A stretch of DNA of 64,000 nucleotides from Bog-473 sp963755495 (GTDB taxonomy: Bacteria > Actinomycetota > Acidimicrobiia > Acidimicrobiales > RAAP-2). Positions 8,971 to 18,139 of this stretch are shown here, piece after piece. Position 1 is the first letter of the stretch, and the number at the start of each line of letters is the position of its first letter. The notes beneath the pieces were generated by a model. That model was not told the DNA's origin, did no database searches, and saw nothing but the letters and a program-made list of their open reading frames with translations. The stretch covers positions 744,001-808,000 of the forward strand of contig CAVWJS010000006.1 of NCBI GenBank assembly GCA_963755495.1, written 5' to 3'. The translations under genes were made by a program, and so were the position numbers.

Positions 8971-9983
8971 GAACACCTTGGTGACGCGGCTCTCCTATCC
9001 GCGCACGCTCGTAGCGATACAAGTGGGGCTTGTCCGAACTCGGAGTTACTTGCAATCGCTCATTGGGGTGACGTGTTGCGCGTTACGCAAGGGGTCATCA
9101 CTGTAACCACGCCGATGAACTTCCCAGGCTAGTGCAGAACGACCGTGGTTGCGTCAGCGACCAATCCTGGATGTGATCGAACCTCTCTGGACACCTCCGG
9201 GGTGCATGACGCATAAGAAGAGTGAACCAGCTTGCGTTATGCGCCTGGGAGGAATGTCCAAGCAGCCGAATTATGACGCGGAACTCGTTACCGAGACTCA
9301 TCTGAGTTTGTCGACGCTTAGAGCGGAAGGTGCGATGAGCGAGCAGAGCGGGTCAGTCATTGTCGCGGTGATGTGAACCATTCGTACTATTTGGCCCGGC
9401 GTGTCGGCCTAGCTGAGGTAGTCGGCGATAGCGGGCTGCGTGGTCAGACGTCGGGGGAGCGGGCCGCGAGGGTGTTTAGTCGAGCAGTCCCAGGGCAGCC
9501 GAGAGGTGCGCAACGCGCTCGATGACATCGACGGGACCGTTTTCGCGATCCAACTCCTTGACAGCCTCGCCAATCTTCGATCGAAGCGACATCGCACGAC
9601 CGACCATGACAACCTTCTCAGGAAAAGTGAGACGATCCGGGTGGCCCTGCGGGATTGACGTGATCGACCCGCAGGCGGCCGTCGATCGGATCACGAGCTA
9701 GCTGCTATGCCGCCCGTTTCATTTGCCAGGCTGGTGGTGTAGTTAAGGCTGAAGTCCCCCCTCGGACGCACTCCAGGTCCACTATGTCTTCGCAGCGGCG
9801 GGCTACAGGCTGGAATCGGTTTCCGGTGAGATTCAGAGCCTTCCGACGTAGGTCGGCGGCTAGGATGATTAATCCTCAGAAGTTCGCAACGTGCGGCGTT
9901 ACTTACTAGCGTTACCTACCAAGGGGAATAGCAGTTTGCAGGACAGAGGAAAAATAGCCTCTGAGCAGGAAAAGTAGGTAGTG
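8971..9983. other. 1-kb gene-poor region before the tRNA gene
   Basis: Apart from a doubtful small minus-strand ORF (9476-9607), no gene, repeat family or known RNA motif is recognised here. The composition is lower in GC than the flanking MFS gene. I looked for transposase fragments and saw none that could be named. Confidence 0.35.
9476..9607 (-). CDS. Possible small hypothetical protein (43 residues)
   Basis: Starting at the ATG at 9607, the product reads MVGRAMSLRSKIGEAVKELD and ends VERVAHLSAALGLLD-like with balanced, amphipathic helical composition. The upstream GAGAAGG is a weak ribosome-binding site. It could equally be the C-terminal remnant of a longer gene. No family is recognised. 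Confidence 0.22.
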   Translation of the reverse strand: MVGRAMSLRSKIGEAVKELDRENGPVDVIERVAHLSAALGLLD

Positions 9984-10056
9984 GGGCCGTTGGCGCAGTT
10001 GGTAGCGCACTTGCATGACGCGCAAGGGGTCACAGGTTCGAGTCCTGTACGGCCCA
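9984..10056 (+). tRNA. tRNA-Val (GAC anticodon)
   Basis: A full cloverleaf can be drawn: acceptor GGGCCGT/ACGGCCC with discriminator A, D-arm GCGC-AGTTGGTA-GCGC, anticodon stem CTTGC/GCAAG with loop ATGACGC (anticodon GAC), variable loop GGGTC, and T-arm ACAGG-TTCGAGT-CCTGT. CCA is not encoded. It decodes valine GUC/GUU codons. It sits at the left edge of the lower-GC polysaccharide region, a place where islands often integrate, but no second partial copy of the tRNA end was found. Confidence 0.95.
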
Positions 10057-10218
10057 CGAATTGTGACGCTCTCAAGTGCTGGCCCCAAATGGACCCGCTC
10101 TGGACGACTTGCCTGCATCGTGGCTCGGATATCGAACTCCGGAGATGCCTGCCGGACATGGGTCTGTTTTCGGTATCCAGAGCAATCGCCAGCGCTGCCC
10201 ATCGGATGCGGCTTGAAA

Positions 10219-11442
10219 CTAAACCTTCCAGAGCGAATGAAGGTTGGGTTGGAGCAGAATACAAACGAGAAATGCCGAGATGACCATTGCTCCGCCCATT
10301 GCGATGCTCAACCAAGGTCGATTGGCAAGGAAAGACGAGCTACGGATGGGTCGCTCAATAATGGCATACATGATGTATGCAGCTACAAGCGTAGCGGCGG
10401 CGATCAGCAGATCCTCTTGTACTGAAAGTGGATGAATCCACAATGCTCCAGTAAGGATGATCATCGGGGGATAGTGCAGAAGGTACCAGCCGAAGGAAAC
10501 CCGACCGACAGATCGCATGGGCCGTAGTCCGAGAAGATGCACTGCGCCAACGCCTGAAGCGCCGCCGGCGACCACGGCAACGGCGCCGAGAACGGGTAGG
10601 AGAGCAGCGGTCCCAGGGAATGGCGTGGTCGATGTAAACCACGCGGCGCTCACGGCAATCGCCACAAGCCCAATGTAGGCACATGCCGATCCCAGGGCTT
10701 TCGGCAAGCGGGAGAACTGCGGGACCAATGTGGCAGCGATAGCGCCGATCCCCAACTCCCATGCTCTTGTGAATGGAGAGAAGTACGCGGCCACCGGTGC
10801 GTTGCTCGTTTGGATTATTGACCAGGCCATTGAGGCGGTGATCGCGGACGCGGCGATCGACATAACGCGCCAGCGAAAAGGTATGCGCGTGAACACGAAG
10901 CTGACGAGCAATACGAGTGGTGGCCATACGACATAGAACTGCTCTTCGACTGCAAGGGTCCAGAAATGCTGCAGTGGAGAGGGAGCTACCGATTTCTGAA
11001 AGTAACCGTTGCCGACGGTGGCGAAATGAAAATTGCCCAAAAAGAGTGTCACCCAACGTCCGTCCTGGTCGACGTTGCCATATTCGATGAAGTTCTGTAA
11101 GAAATACGAAGCCACGATCGTCAGGATCACAACCAACATCGCCGCAGGTAAAATCCTCCGCGCACGACGTGCGTAAAAGCCTGAGATTGAGATTCGACCC
11201 CTTTTCTCATGCTCACGCAACAGAAGTCCAGTAATGAGGAATCCAGAGATGACAAAGAACACGTCGACTCCGACGTAGCCTCCCGGCAGCCAACTCACGC
11301 CAGCATGGAAAAGGACGACGAGGACCACCGCTACCGCGCGTAGCCCCTCAACGTCGGGTCGGAAGCTGAGCTCCATACCACCGGGAGTGTTCTCGGGGGG
11401 ACGGGCAGGGAGAGTGGAGTTATGGGTTGATGCGTTCGTCAT
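10219..11442 (-). CDS. Membrane acyltransferase, OafA/YrhL (acyltransferase 3) family
   Basis: The protein of about 407 residues has the acyltransferase-3 signature FRPDVEGLRAVAVVLVVLFH, then GGYVGVDVFFVISGFLITGL, FYARRARRILPA and LQHFWTLAVEEQFYVVWPP, and ten or so membrane helices. Such proteins move acyl groups, usually acetyl, across the membrane onto surface sugars. It lacks the C-terminal SGNH domain found in many homologues; that domain is encoded separately just upstream (11521-12528). The start is placed at 11442; an ATG at 11490 is possible. It is probably cotranscribed with the SGNH gene, with 78 bp between stop and start. Expected role: O-acylation of the exopolysaccharide made by this locus. 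Confidence 0.88.
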   Translation of the reverse strand: MTNASTHNSTLPARPPENTPGGMELSFRPDVEGLRAVAVVLVVLFHAGVSWLPGGYVGVDVFFVISGFLITGLLLREHEKRGRISISGFYARRARRILPAAMLVVILTIVASYFLQNFIEYGNVDQDGRWVTLFLGNFHFATVGNGYFQKSVAPSPLQHFWTLAVEEQFYVVWPPLVLLVSFVFTRIPFRWRVMSIAASAITASMAWSIIQTSNAPVAAYFSPFTRAWELGIGAIAATLVPQFSRLPKALGSACAYIGLVAIAVSAAWFTSTTPFPGTAALLPVLGAVAVVAGGASGVGAVHLLGLRPMRSVGRVSFGWYLLHYPPMIILTGALWIHPLSVQEDLLIAAATLVAAYIMYAIIERPIRSSSFLANRPWLSIAMGGAMVISAFLVCILLQPNLHSLWKV

Positions 11443-11520
11443 CGTTTGCGATCGACCCTTTGAATAGTGGATGACGTTCAGGTCGTGCATCCTTGCCAGG
11501 CCAGTTCACTCTGCGCAATG

Positions 11521-12528
11521 TCAAAGGAGGGGTGCGAGCGCTTGCTGAAGGACCGTCGACAGGTAGAGGCTATAGGCGGTGGTGAGATGGTCTTCGTCGA
11601 CGTACACGATTGTTTTGCCGACGACTGGGGGGCACTGATCGTTTACGCAAAACCATTGGACCGTCGGGAGCAGGATGGCGTGGGCTGCGACGGCCGCGTT
11701 CTGATCCCGGATCAAGGAGCCACTGAAGAGCCCATACCCTTGTTTCCCTGGAACATAGGTGAGGCCGCACTTCTGAATCGACGAGGGATAGGACGCCAGG
11801 CACGATGGGACCGGTTGTTGTGGAGTGCTGGGGCTGATGCTGATCACGATGCGAATTGTGGAAGGAGCCGTCGCGGTCATTTCATTGAAGGCAGTCTGCA
11901 TGCCTTGGATCCAGGCCACGTCTCCTCCGGGACCAAACGACGACGTACCATTCGCGGAGAGAATAGCGACCGGCTTCTGAGCTTCTACTGCGGCCGGCAA
12001 TGTGGTGTGCCACTCGTCGCAGAGTTTGTTCGCTGCACTGACTGTATTGCCGGTCGTCGGCTGTATGAATGACGTGACGCAACCGGCAAATTCAAAGGCG
12101 GCGACGCGGTAGCCGAGTGCTTTACCAACCCGATCAAGAGCCGGAAGCCAATTCCCAACGAAAGAGTCACCGAAAATAACGATCGTACGCTTCGATTTCA
12201 CATTCCCATAAATGCAGGGTTTGGGCTTCGCGATCTCGGCTGGATAATTGTAAGGATCACAATTCACCTTGAGATAGCTCGTGCCTTGCTCCGCGTAGAC
12301 GTTCGAACCGGCTAAAGCGGCGAGAGGGGGATTGAGCCCCTTCGGGAGAGCCTGTTTCGTGAGGGAACTCGCGATGGCGCTGGCCAGCGCTGCGTTGGAA
12401 GCAGCAGGTTTGGTCGTGCTCGCAGCGCTAGGAGAAACAAAGACAAAGGCCGAGAACAGATATGCCGCCAGTATCGGCACGAGCCAGCGGAAACGAGGCC
12501 GTGATTCGATTCCTAGACCATGACGCAC
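11521..12528 (-). CDS. SGNH-type extracytoplasmic hydrolase/acyltransferase, copy 1
   Basis: The GTG start at 12528 follows GGAGGAAAGCTAGC. An N-terminal hydrophobic helix (WLVPILAAYLFSAFVFVSP) acts as signal or anchor. The SGNH block I motif is VIFGDSFVGNW (Ser122) and the C-terminal catalytic DxxH is in VDEDHLTTAYS. The fold matches the SGNH domain normally fused to OafA-type acyltransferases. In those systems the membrane part delivers the acyl group and the SGNH domain transfers it to the sugar outside. Here the two are split genes. A close paralogue lies at 14932-15945, and the upstream 200 bp is also duplicated. Confidence 0.82.
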   Translation of the reverse strand: MRHGLGIESRPRFRWLVPILAAYLFSAFVFVSPSAASTTKPAASNAALASAIASSLTKQALPKGLNPPLAALAGSNVYAEQGTSYLKVNCDPYNYPAEIAKPKPCIYGNVKSKRTIVIFGDSFVGNWLPALDRVGKALGYRVAAFEFAGCVTSFIQPTTGNTVSAANKLCDEWHTTLPAAVEAQKPVAILSANGTSSFGPGGDVAWIQGMQTAFNEMTATAPSTIRIVISISPSTPQQPVPSCLASYPSSIQKCGLTYVPGKQGYGLFSGSLIRDQNAAVAAHAILLPTVQWFCVNDQCPPVVGKTIVYVDEDHLTTAYSLYLSTVLQQALAPLL

Positions 12529-12981
12529 GCTAGCTTTCCTCCGTTTGGAGATTGGTTAGTTCCTGGTGTGAGGTTGAAGCTGTACGCATCTCAAACCTTA
12601 TCATTTCGCAATTGGAATTCTTCGGTCGGACTAGCCACGAGTTTTGCGATTCAGTAATCCAATGACGTGGCATTTGGATGAGGCGAATGCACCATCGAGC
12701 GAATTGTCGCCTCTGACTATGGGTGGAACCCCTATAGATGTCAATCAAAAGCAGAACAAAATGGCGGAAGATAAGTGGATCTAACCCTTCTGCCACCGTC
12801 TGGCAACGTGACGTACACGCGATTCCATGTTGGGAGTGGAAGACCTTCGAAGATTCAGTACGTCGGGTGGCGATCCCCGCGGCGAGAAGGTGGGGACACC
12901 TTTAGGCAATCGGGCCCGAAGGTCTGGCCGCAGAATGTCTCCTGCCGGTACGGGGCCATCCCCTTCTTGCGCGTCAGAGCT
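12529..12981. other. Intergenic region with duplicated SGNH leader
   Basis: The part 12529-12720 resembles 15946-16120 (shared GCATTTG and GGCGAATGCACCA blocks and similar spacing), so the SGNH gene was duplicated with its leader. No known riboswitch is recognised. The stretch 12780-12981, after the GT26-GT4 stop on the minus strand, shows no gene. Confidence 0.5.
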
Positions 12982-14766
12982 CTAGGTGGACACGCTCGCT
13001 ATTCGCTCCCGGAGCTCCGCCACCTGCCGGTCGGTGACTCTTTGGCTCGCCTCCCGAGCCTCTTGCGTTCGGCGAACGATGGAGTCTGCCCCTTCGCCCA
13101 GGAGGGTGGAAATTGCCTTCGACACGGCGGATCCGGAGTTTTCTGTATGAGCAGCAAACGGGAAATACATGAGCGTCGCTTCCGTCTTCGAGACGATGAG
13201 GGGCCTTCCCAGGCGAATCGCCTCATATGCGGTGCGCATTACGGATTGGGGTTCGGTGCTTAGAACAAGGACCACGTCCGACTCAGCAAGCTCTTTGAGG
13301 AATCGCTTGCTGTCGAGAAATCCCACCAAAGTGACGTTCGGAGGAACAATTGTCTCTTGGGGTAACCGATCGGGGTTTCCCGTCACGCGAAACTCAACGT
13401 CTGGAAGTTGTCGTGCCGCACTTAGAAGAACTTCGACCGGCTCGTCTCTTGTAAAAATGAAGGGAACGCAGACTCGCTTTGGTTCTTCCGGTGCCGGGGC
13501 GCGAGGCAAGGCCAACTCCGGCTCAGCCTCCTGCCAACGAGCCGGAGGCTCGTGAAAGACCAACCCCAGTCCTCCTCCGTCGTCTACGAGTTTCGCCAAT
13601 TCTGGAGTCGTCACGAGCACCGACGCGGCCTGGCGCCAGAGCCAACGGTGGACCGCTTGCAGTCTCCCTGAATGGGCATCTCCGCTCAGCCCAAACGCGC
13701 CAGGGTGGCTGTCGAGTAGGAAGGGCTTCGTCCTCCGCCGGAAGACGGCACAGACGAGGGCTGCCTCCACGGGGGGGGCCGTCACAATAAGAACGTCATA
13801 CGAGCCGCGTCGCAAGAATCGAATGGTCTGCATGGCGGAGAGCATGTAGCGCACGACTGAATTCTGCGATGCCCGTTCCGGATAGACGATCTCCACCTGA
13901 CCCGAGAGAAGGTGAGCCAAATCCTCTTGGCGCGCTGAAATCTTTGTCCAGGCAAGAACAACGACGCCCTCATCGTTTCCAGTTGTCTGAGCGCTCCCGG
14001 AACGTTGAATGCGGTGTAGTGCACTTGACCCGAGCAGTCTGAGGGCAAAGGGCATATCTCCAATCACGTAGCGGTGAAAGAGTCTCCGCGGCTCCTGCCG
14101 CAACCGATGGACCCATTCGATGCCATTTTCCTGCATCCAATCCGGGGCTGGGGGTCTTTCGCCGGCCGCCATTGAAATGGATGCGCCAGAGGCCACGAAC
14201 CAAACGCGCGGGAACTTCTTGCGGAGGTCTTCGATGAGGAGTTCCTGCTTCGGGAAGCCCAGTCCACAAAACACGATGTCCGGTTTTGCTCGGTCGATCG
14301 CTCCATGGATCAATGCCATCTCATTGGCGTCGTGCTCGAATCCGTGCGGAGGGCTGTAGAAGCCGGCGATACCGAGCGTTGGGTTCTTCGCCTTGAGGTT
14401 GTCGGCTGCCTTCACCGCCACGTCACGGACGTCCCCTCCCAGAAGGAAGATGGAGTTTCCGGATTTTGCGGCCGCGGCGGCCAGGGACCAGATGAGATGT
14501 GATCCCGCTACACGTTGGGGAAGGGGCTCTCCGCGAATGCGACTCGCCCAGACGAGCGGCATGCCATCGGCCACCGAGAGGTCGGCCGTGGAGAAGAGCT
14601 TTCGTAAGTCGGGTCGTGAGTTGAGGATACGGAGCTGATCAACATTCGGGGTGACGACCCACCCCCCCCGCCCTGCATCAAGGTTCTCAATGACGTGCTC
14701 GACCGCTGTTTCTTCGTCGATCGCGTCGATGCGGACATCGAAGAGTTCTAGCGATTCAAACCTCAT
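12982..14766 (-). CDS. GT26 (WecG/TagA/CpsF)-GT4-like fusion glycosyltransferase
   Basis: Residues 1-245 form a WecG/TagA domain: GGWVVTPNVDQLRILNSRPD, LSVADGMPLVWASRIRGEPL, VAGSHLIWSLAAAAAKSG, FLLGGDVRDVA, VFCGLGFPKQELLI and RQEPRRLFHRYVIG. These enzymes add N-acetyl-mannosamine-type sugars to undecaprenyl-linked acceptors. Residues 275-590 resemble a second, GT-B-type transferase (VVVLAWTKISARQEDLAHLL, LLDSHPGAFGLSGD, VLVTTPELAKLVDDG, LVGFLDSKRFLKELAESDVV). At 594 residues it is about twice the size of a usual WecG. It could add two consecutive sugars of the repeat unit. It lies between the two SGNH paralogues. Confidence 0.82.
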   Translation of the reverse strand: MRFESLELFDVRIDAIDEETAVEHVIENLDAGRGGWVVTPNVDQLRILNSRPDLRKLFSTADLSVADGMPLVWASRIRGEPLPQRVAGSHLIWSLAAAAAKSGNSIFLLGGDVRDVAVKAADNLKAKNPTLGIAGFYSPPHGFEHDANEMALIHGAIDRAKPDIVFCGLGFPKQELLIEDLRKKFPRVWFVASGASISMAAGERPPAPDWMQENGIEWVHRLRQEPRRLFHRYVIGDMPFALRLLGSSALHRIQRSGSAQTTGNDEGVVVLAWTKISARQEDLAHLLSGQVEIVYPERASQNSVVRYMLSAMQTIRFLRRGSYDVLIVTAPPVEAALVCAVFRRRTKPFLLDSHPGAFGLSGDAHSGRLQAVHRWLWRQAASVLVTTPELAKLVDDGGGLGLVFHEPPARWQEAEPELALPRAPAPEEPKRVCVPFIFTRDEPVEVLLSAARQLPDVEFRVTGNPDRLPQETIVPPNVTLVGFLDSKRFLKELAESDVVLVLSTEPQSVMRTAYEAIRLGRPLIVSKTEATLMYFPFAAHTENSGSAVSKAISTLLGEGADSIVRRTQEAREASQRVTDRQVAELRERIASVST

Positions 14767-14931
14767 CGCTGTCCGGGTTCCATTGCGCTGCGCGTGGGCT
14801 GTCTCCTAAGCGTCCTCAAGCATAAATATTGACACAAGATCACTTGCACATACGCGACGCTGCAACGCGCTCCTTCTCGCGTGTGGAGCTCATCGCAACG
14901 TCCCATACTCCTCCGTTCACCCTGCGAAATG

Positions 14932-15945
14932 TCAAAGAAGAGGTGCGAGCTCGTGCTGAAAGACCTTCGAAAGGTAAAGGCTATAGGCGGTGGTGACGTG
15001 GTCTTGGTCGGCGTACACGATTCGGTTGCCGACCACCGCCGGACACCGATCCTTTACGCAAAACCATTGGACCGTCGGGAGCAGGGTGGCGTGGGCTGCG
15101 ACGGCCGCCTTCCGATCCCGGATTAGCGAGGCACTAAAGAGTCCAGACCCGAGTTTGCCCGGAACATAGGTGGCGCCGCATTTCTGAATCGACGTGGAAT
15201 AGGACGCGAGGCACGAAGGGGCCGGTTGCGGGAGGTCGGGGCTGATGCTGATCAGGATGCGAATTGTGGAAGGAGCCTTCGCGGTCATTTCATTGAAAGC
15301 GGTCTGCATGCCTCGAATCCAGCCCGGGTCTCCTCCGGGACCAAACGAAGTCATGCCATTCGCTGAGAGAATAGCGACCGGCTTCTGGGCTTCTACTGCG
15401 GCCGGCAATGTGGTGTGCCACTCGTCGCATAGTTTCTCCCCGGGAGTAGCTGTATTGCCAGGGCCGGTGGCGATAGATATAAAAGACGTGGCGCAACCGG
15501 GATATTCGAAGGCGGCGACGCGGTAGCGGAGGGCTTTGCCAACCCGATCAAGGGCCGGAAGCCAATTGCCGACAAAGGAGTCACCGAAAATAACGATCGT
15601 ACGCTTCGACTTCACATCTCCGTAGACACAGGGCTTGAGGTTTGAGATCTCGTTCGGATAATTGTAAGGATTACAGTTCGCCTCCAGATAGCTTGAGCCT
15701 TGCTCCCCGTACACGTTCGAACCGGCTAACGCGGCGAGGCTTGGAGTCAGCCCCTTCGGAAGAGACTTTTTGGTGAGGGAACTCGCGATGGCGCGCGCCA
15801 CCACTGCGTTGGAAGCAGCAGGTTTGGTCGCGCTCGCAGCGTCACTAGGAGAAATAAAGATAAACGCCGAGAGCAGATATGCCGCCAGTATTGGCACAAG
15901 CCAGCGGAGACGAGTTCGTGATTCGACTCCTGGACCGTGACGCAC
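14932..15945 (-). CDS. SGNH-type extracytoplasmic hydrolase/acyltransferase, copy 2
   Basis: This is a paralogue of the protein at 11521-12528, nearly collinear over its whole length and sharing VKSKRTIVIFGDSFVGNWLP, LCDEWHTTLPAAVEAQKPVA and the DQDH active-site end. The start is the GTG at 15945, behind GGAGGAAAGCTAGG at the same spacing as copy 1; the longer frame to 16158 is upstream sequence. It has the same signal/anchor helix. Copy 2 has no acyltransferase-3 gene directly downstream; the GT26-GT4 fusion follows at a distance of about 165 bp. The two copies may act on different hydroxyls or acyl groups. Confidence 0.82.
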   Translation of the reverse strand: MRHGPGVESRTRLRWLVPILAAYLLSAFIFISPSDAASATKPAASNAVVARAIASSLTKKSLPKGLTPSLAALAGSNVYGEQGSSYLEANCNPYNYPNEISNLKPCVYGDVKSKRTIVIFGDSFVGNWLPALDRVGKALRYRVAAFEYPGCATSFISIATGPGNTATPGEKLCDEWHTTLPAAVEAQKPVAILSANGMTSFGPGGDPGWIRGMQTAFNEMTAKAPSTIRILISISPDLPQPAPSCLASYSTSIQKCGATYVPGKLGSGLFSASLIRDRKAAVAAHATLLPTVQWFCVKDRCPAVVGNRIVYADQDHVTTAYSLYLSKVFQHELAPLL

Positions 15946-16547
15946 CCTAGCTTTCCTCCATCTGGAAATCGGTAAGTTCTGTTGCGTAGTTGGGGCTATA
16001 CGAATCTCGAACCGTATCATTCGCCCTTGGGATTTTGGGGTCGGACGAGCGATGGGTTTTGCAGTTTCAGTGGCCAATAACGTGGCATTTGAATGGGCGA
16101 ATGCACCAATGAACCATTCTCGCCTCGCGCCGTAGGAAGGCCCAAAAGGAAGGCCCAAATGGGCGGCTCAACACGTCAGCACAGAGCGATTGCGCTAACA
16201 CCTCAACTCAGCGAGCTGCTGGAGTTTCGGGTTTCTGATCACCACTCCGGCCTACCGTGTCCCAAGCGTCGCTCCTCGACCGAAGTCGGTCACGACGCGG
16301 ACGAGCTGGCAGCTGACCAACGGAACTTTGGCGCCCTTTTTGAACCGACGTCATCATGAGCAAACGGGGACAACTCGTCCCGCCCACCGGAAAATCCCAG
16401 TTCAGAGGCTTCCGCCTTGCGTCAAGGACCTCTGTCCAGCACGGGGTGTCCAGGTATCCGATTGCCTCACGAGACGAGGTGAACGATTCTCTTCCCACAG
16501 AAGGCAGAATGGTCCCGCAAAACCCTTATCAATGAGCCAGGGGAGTT
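15946..16547. other. Divergent intergenic region between SGNH copy 2 and mmsA
   Basis: The left 170 bp is the duplicated SGNH leader. The right part carries the mmsA ribosome-binding site (AGGGGAG before ATG 16548). Short ORFs on both strands between 16090 and 16500 have no recognised domain. Confidence 0.4.
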
Positions 16548-18053
16548 ATGAACCAGATCACGCATTGGATTGACGGAAAGCCTTGGGTGGGCGATGCCGA
16601 GAGGCGCGGAAGCGTCTTTGACCCCGCCACGGGGCGCCAGACAGGGTTGGTCGACTTCGCCACGGTGAACGAAGTTGACGAGGCTGTGGCCGCCGCCCTC
16701 AGGGCTTTCGACGGCTGGCGAGCCACTTCGCTCTCCAAGCGCACGACTGCGCTCTTCTCGCTCCGGGCATTGCTGGCGAGCCACGTGGACGACGTGGCAT
16801 CTCTGGTCACCGCAGAGCACGGCAAGGTGCATGCCGACGCGGCGGGCGAGGTCGCCCGCGGCTTGGAGGTCATCGAATTTGCATGTGGGATCGCTCAATT
16901 GCTGAAGGGCGAATACAGCGAACGGGCATCGTCCGGAGTCAATGTGCACTCGCTGCGCCAGCCGCTGGGCGTCGTGGCCGGCATCACCCCCTTCAATTTC
17001 CCGGCCATGGTCCCTCTATGGATGTTTCCCTTGGCCATTGCTTGCGGGAACACATTCGTCCTCAAGCCGTCAGAAAAGGATCCCTCCGCGTCGCTCTATC
17101 TGGCCGAGCTGGTGTCTGAGGCTGGATTCCCCGACGGCGTGTTCAACGTGGTGCAGGGGGACAAGGTTGCGGTGGACAGGATTCTGGAACACCCCGATAT
17201 CGCTGCGGTGAGTTTTGTCGGGTCGACCCCGGTGGCCCGTCACATCTATGAGACGGCGGCTCAGGCCGGTAAACGAGTACAGGCTCTTGGAGGCGCCAAG
17301 AATCACATGGTCGTGCTCCCCGACGCGGACATGACCGAGGCGGCCGAAGCGGCGGTGAGCGCCGGCTACGGGTCGGCCGGTGAGCGCTGCATGGCGGCCT
17401 CAGTACTGGTCGCTGTGGGTGGCTGCGGGGATGCTCTGGTGGAGGGCATCCGTCGCCGGGTTGACCGGCTCACGGTCGGTGTCGGCACAGACCCTTCTTC
17501 GGAAATGGGTCCGTTGATCACGGCGGAGCACCGAGATCGGGTGGCTTCGTATCTCGAGATCGGGGAGAAGGAAGGGGCGACGGTTGTCATCGATGGCCGC
17601 CAACACGAGATCAACGGCGAGAAGGGCGGATTTTGGCTTGGCCCATGTCTTATCGACGAGGTATCGCCCGCCATGCAGGTCTATCGCGACGAGATCTTCG
17701 GACCCGTTCTTTCGGTCGTGCGGGTGGAGACGATTGACGATGCACTCCACTTGATAGAGACGAACGGTTATGGCAACGGCGCCGCCATTTTCACTGGGGA
17801 CGGTGCGGCCGCTCAGTACTTCGAGACCGAGGTGGAAGCGGGAATGGTCGGCATCAACGTTGCCATCCCGGTGCCGGTCTCCTATTACTCCTTTGGCGGA
17901 TGGCAGGGATCACTCTTCGGCGACCTGCATGTCTATGGGCCCGACGGTGTGCACTTCTACACGCGTGGCAAGGCCGTCACGAGCCGTTGGAGCAATATCG
18001 GATCGCACCATGCCAGCCTGGCATTTCCCAACTCCGCTCACGACGCCCGATGA
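16548..18053 (+). CDS. mmsA: Methylmalonate-semialdehyde dehydrogenase (CoA-acylating)
   Basis: The 501-residue protein follows the MmsA family throughout: ITHWIDGKPW start, PLGVVAGITPFNFPAMVPLW, FVLKPSEKDP, VSFVGSTPVARHIYE, LGGAKNHMVVLPDAD and GSAGERCMAAS with the catalytic Cys. The C-terminal PVPVSYYSFGGWQGSLFGD is typical of MmsA rather than other ALDHs. It oxidises methylmalonate or malonate semialdehyde with NAD+ and CoA to propionyl-CoA or acetyl-CoA in valine and beta-alanine breakdown. AGGGGAGTT precedes the ATG. It stands alone between polysaccharide genes with no valine-catabolic partner nearby, so its presence here is unexplained. Confidence 0.93.
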   Translation: MNQITHWIDGKPWVGDAERRGSVFDPATGRQTGLVDFATVNEVDEAVAAALRAFDGWRATSLSKRTTALFSLRALLASHVDDVASLVTAEHGKVHADAAGEVARGLEVIEFACGIAQLLKGEYSERASSGVNVHSLRQPLGVVAGITPFNFPAMVPLWMFPLAIACGNTFVLKPSEKDPSASLYLAELVSEAGFPDGVFNVVQGDKVAVDRILEHPDIAAVSFVGSTPVARHIYETAAQAGKRVQALGGAKNHMVVLPDADMTEAAEAAVSAGYGSAGERCMAASVLVAVGGCGDALVEGIRRRVDRLTVGVGTDPSSEMGPLITAEHRDRVASYLEIGEKEGATVVIDGRQHEINGEKGGFWLGPCLIDEVSPAMQVYRDEIFGPVLSVVRVETIDDALHLIETNGYGNGAAIFTGDGAAAQYFETEVEAGMVGINVAIPVPVSYYSFGGWQGSLFGDLHVYGPDGVHFYTRGKAVTSRWSNIGSHHASLAFPNSAHDAR

Positions 18054-18117
18054 ACGGCGTCGCGCCACTCATGTAGGGGCCAAGGGGCGAGTGGGAGTGG
18101 GTTGACACCTCCATCCT

Positions 18118-18133
18118 CCCGCCCACCGGCGGG
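18118..18133. terminator. Hairpin between convergent genes
   Basis: CCCGCC (18118-18123), loop CACC, GGCGGG (18128-18133) form a perfect 6-bp GC hairpin between the convergent mmsA and WbaP-like genes. A looser CCACTC/GAGTGG repeat lies just before it. No strong U-run follows. Confidence 0.35.
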
Positions 18134-18139
18134 GCAGGT

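Noticed and set aside
9899..10315. Minus-strand ORFs over the tRNA gene, reading GRTGLEPVTPCAS or GPYRTRTCDPLRV
   Set aside because: This is the translation of the antisense of a tRNA gene, a well-known false protein.
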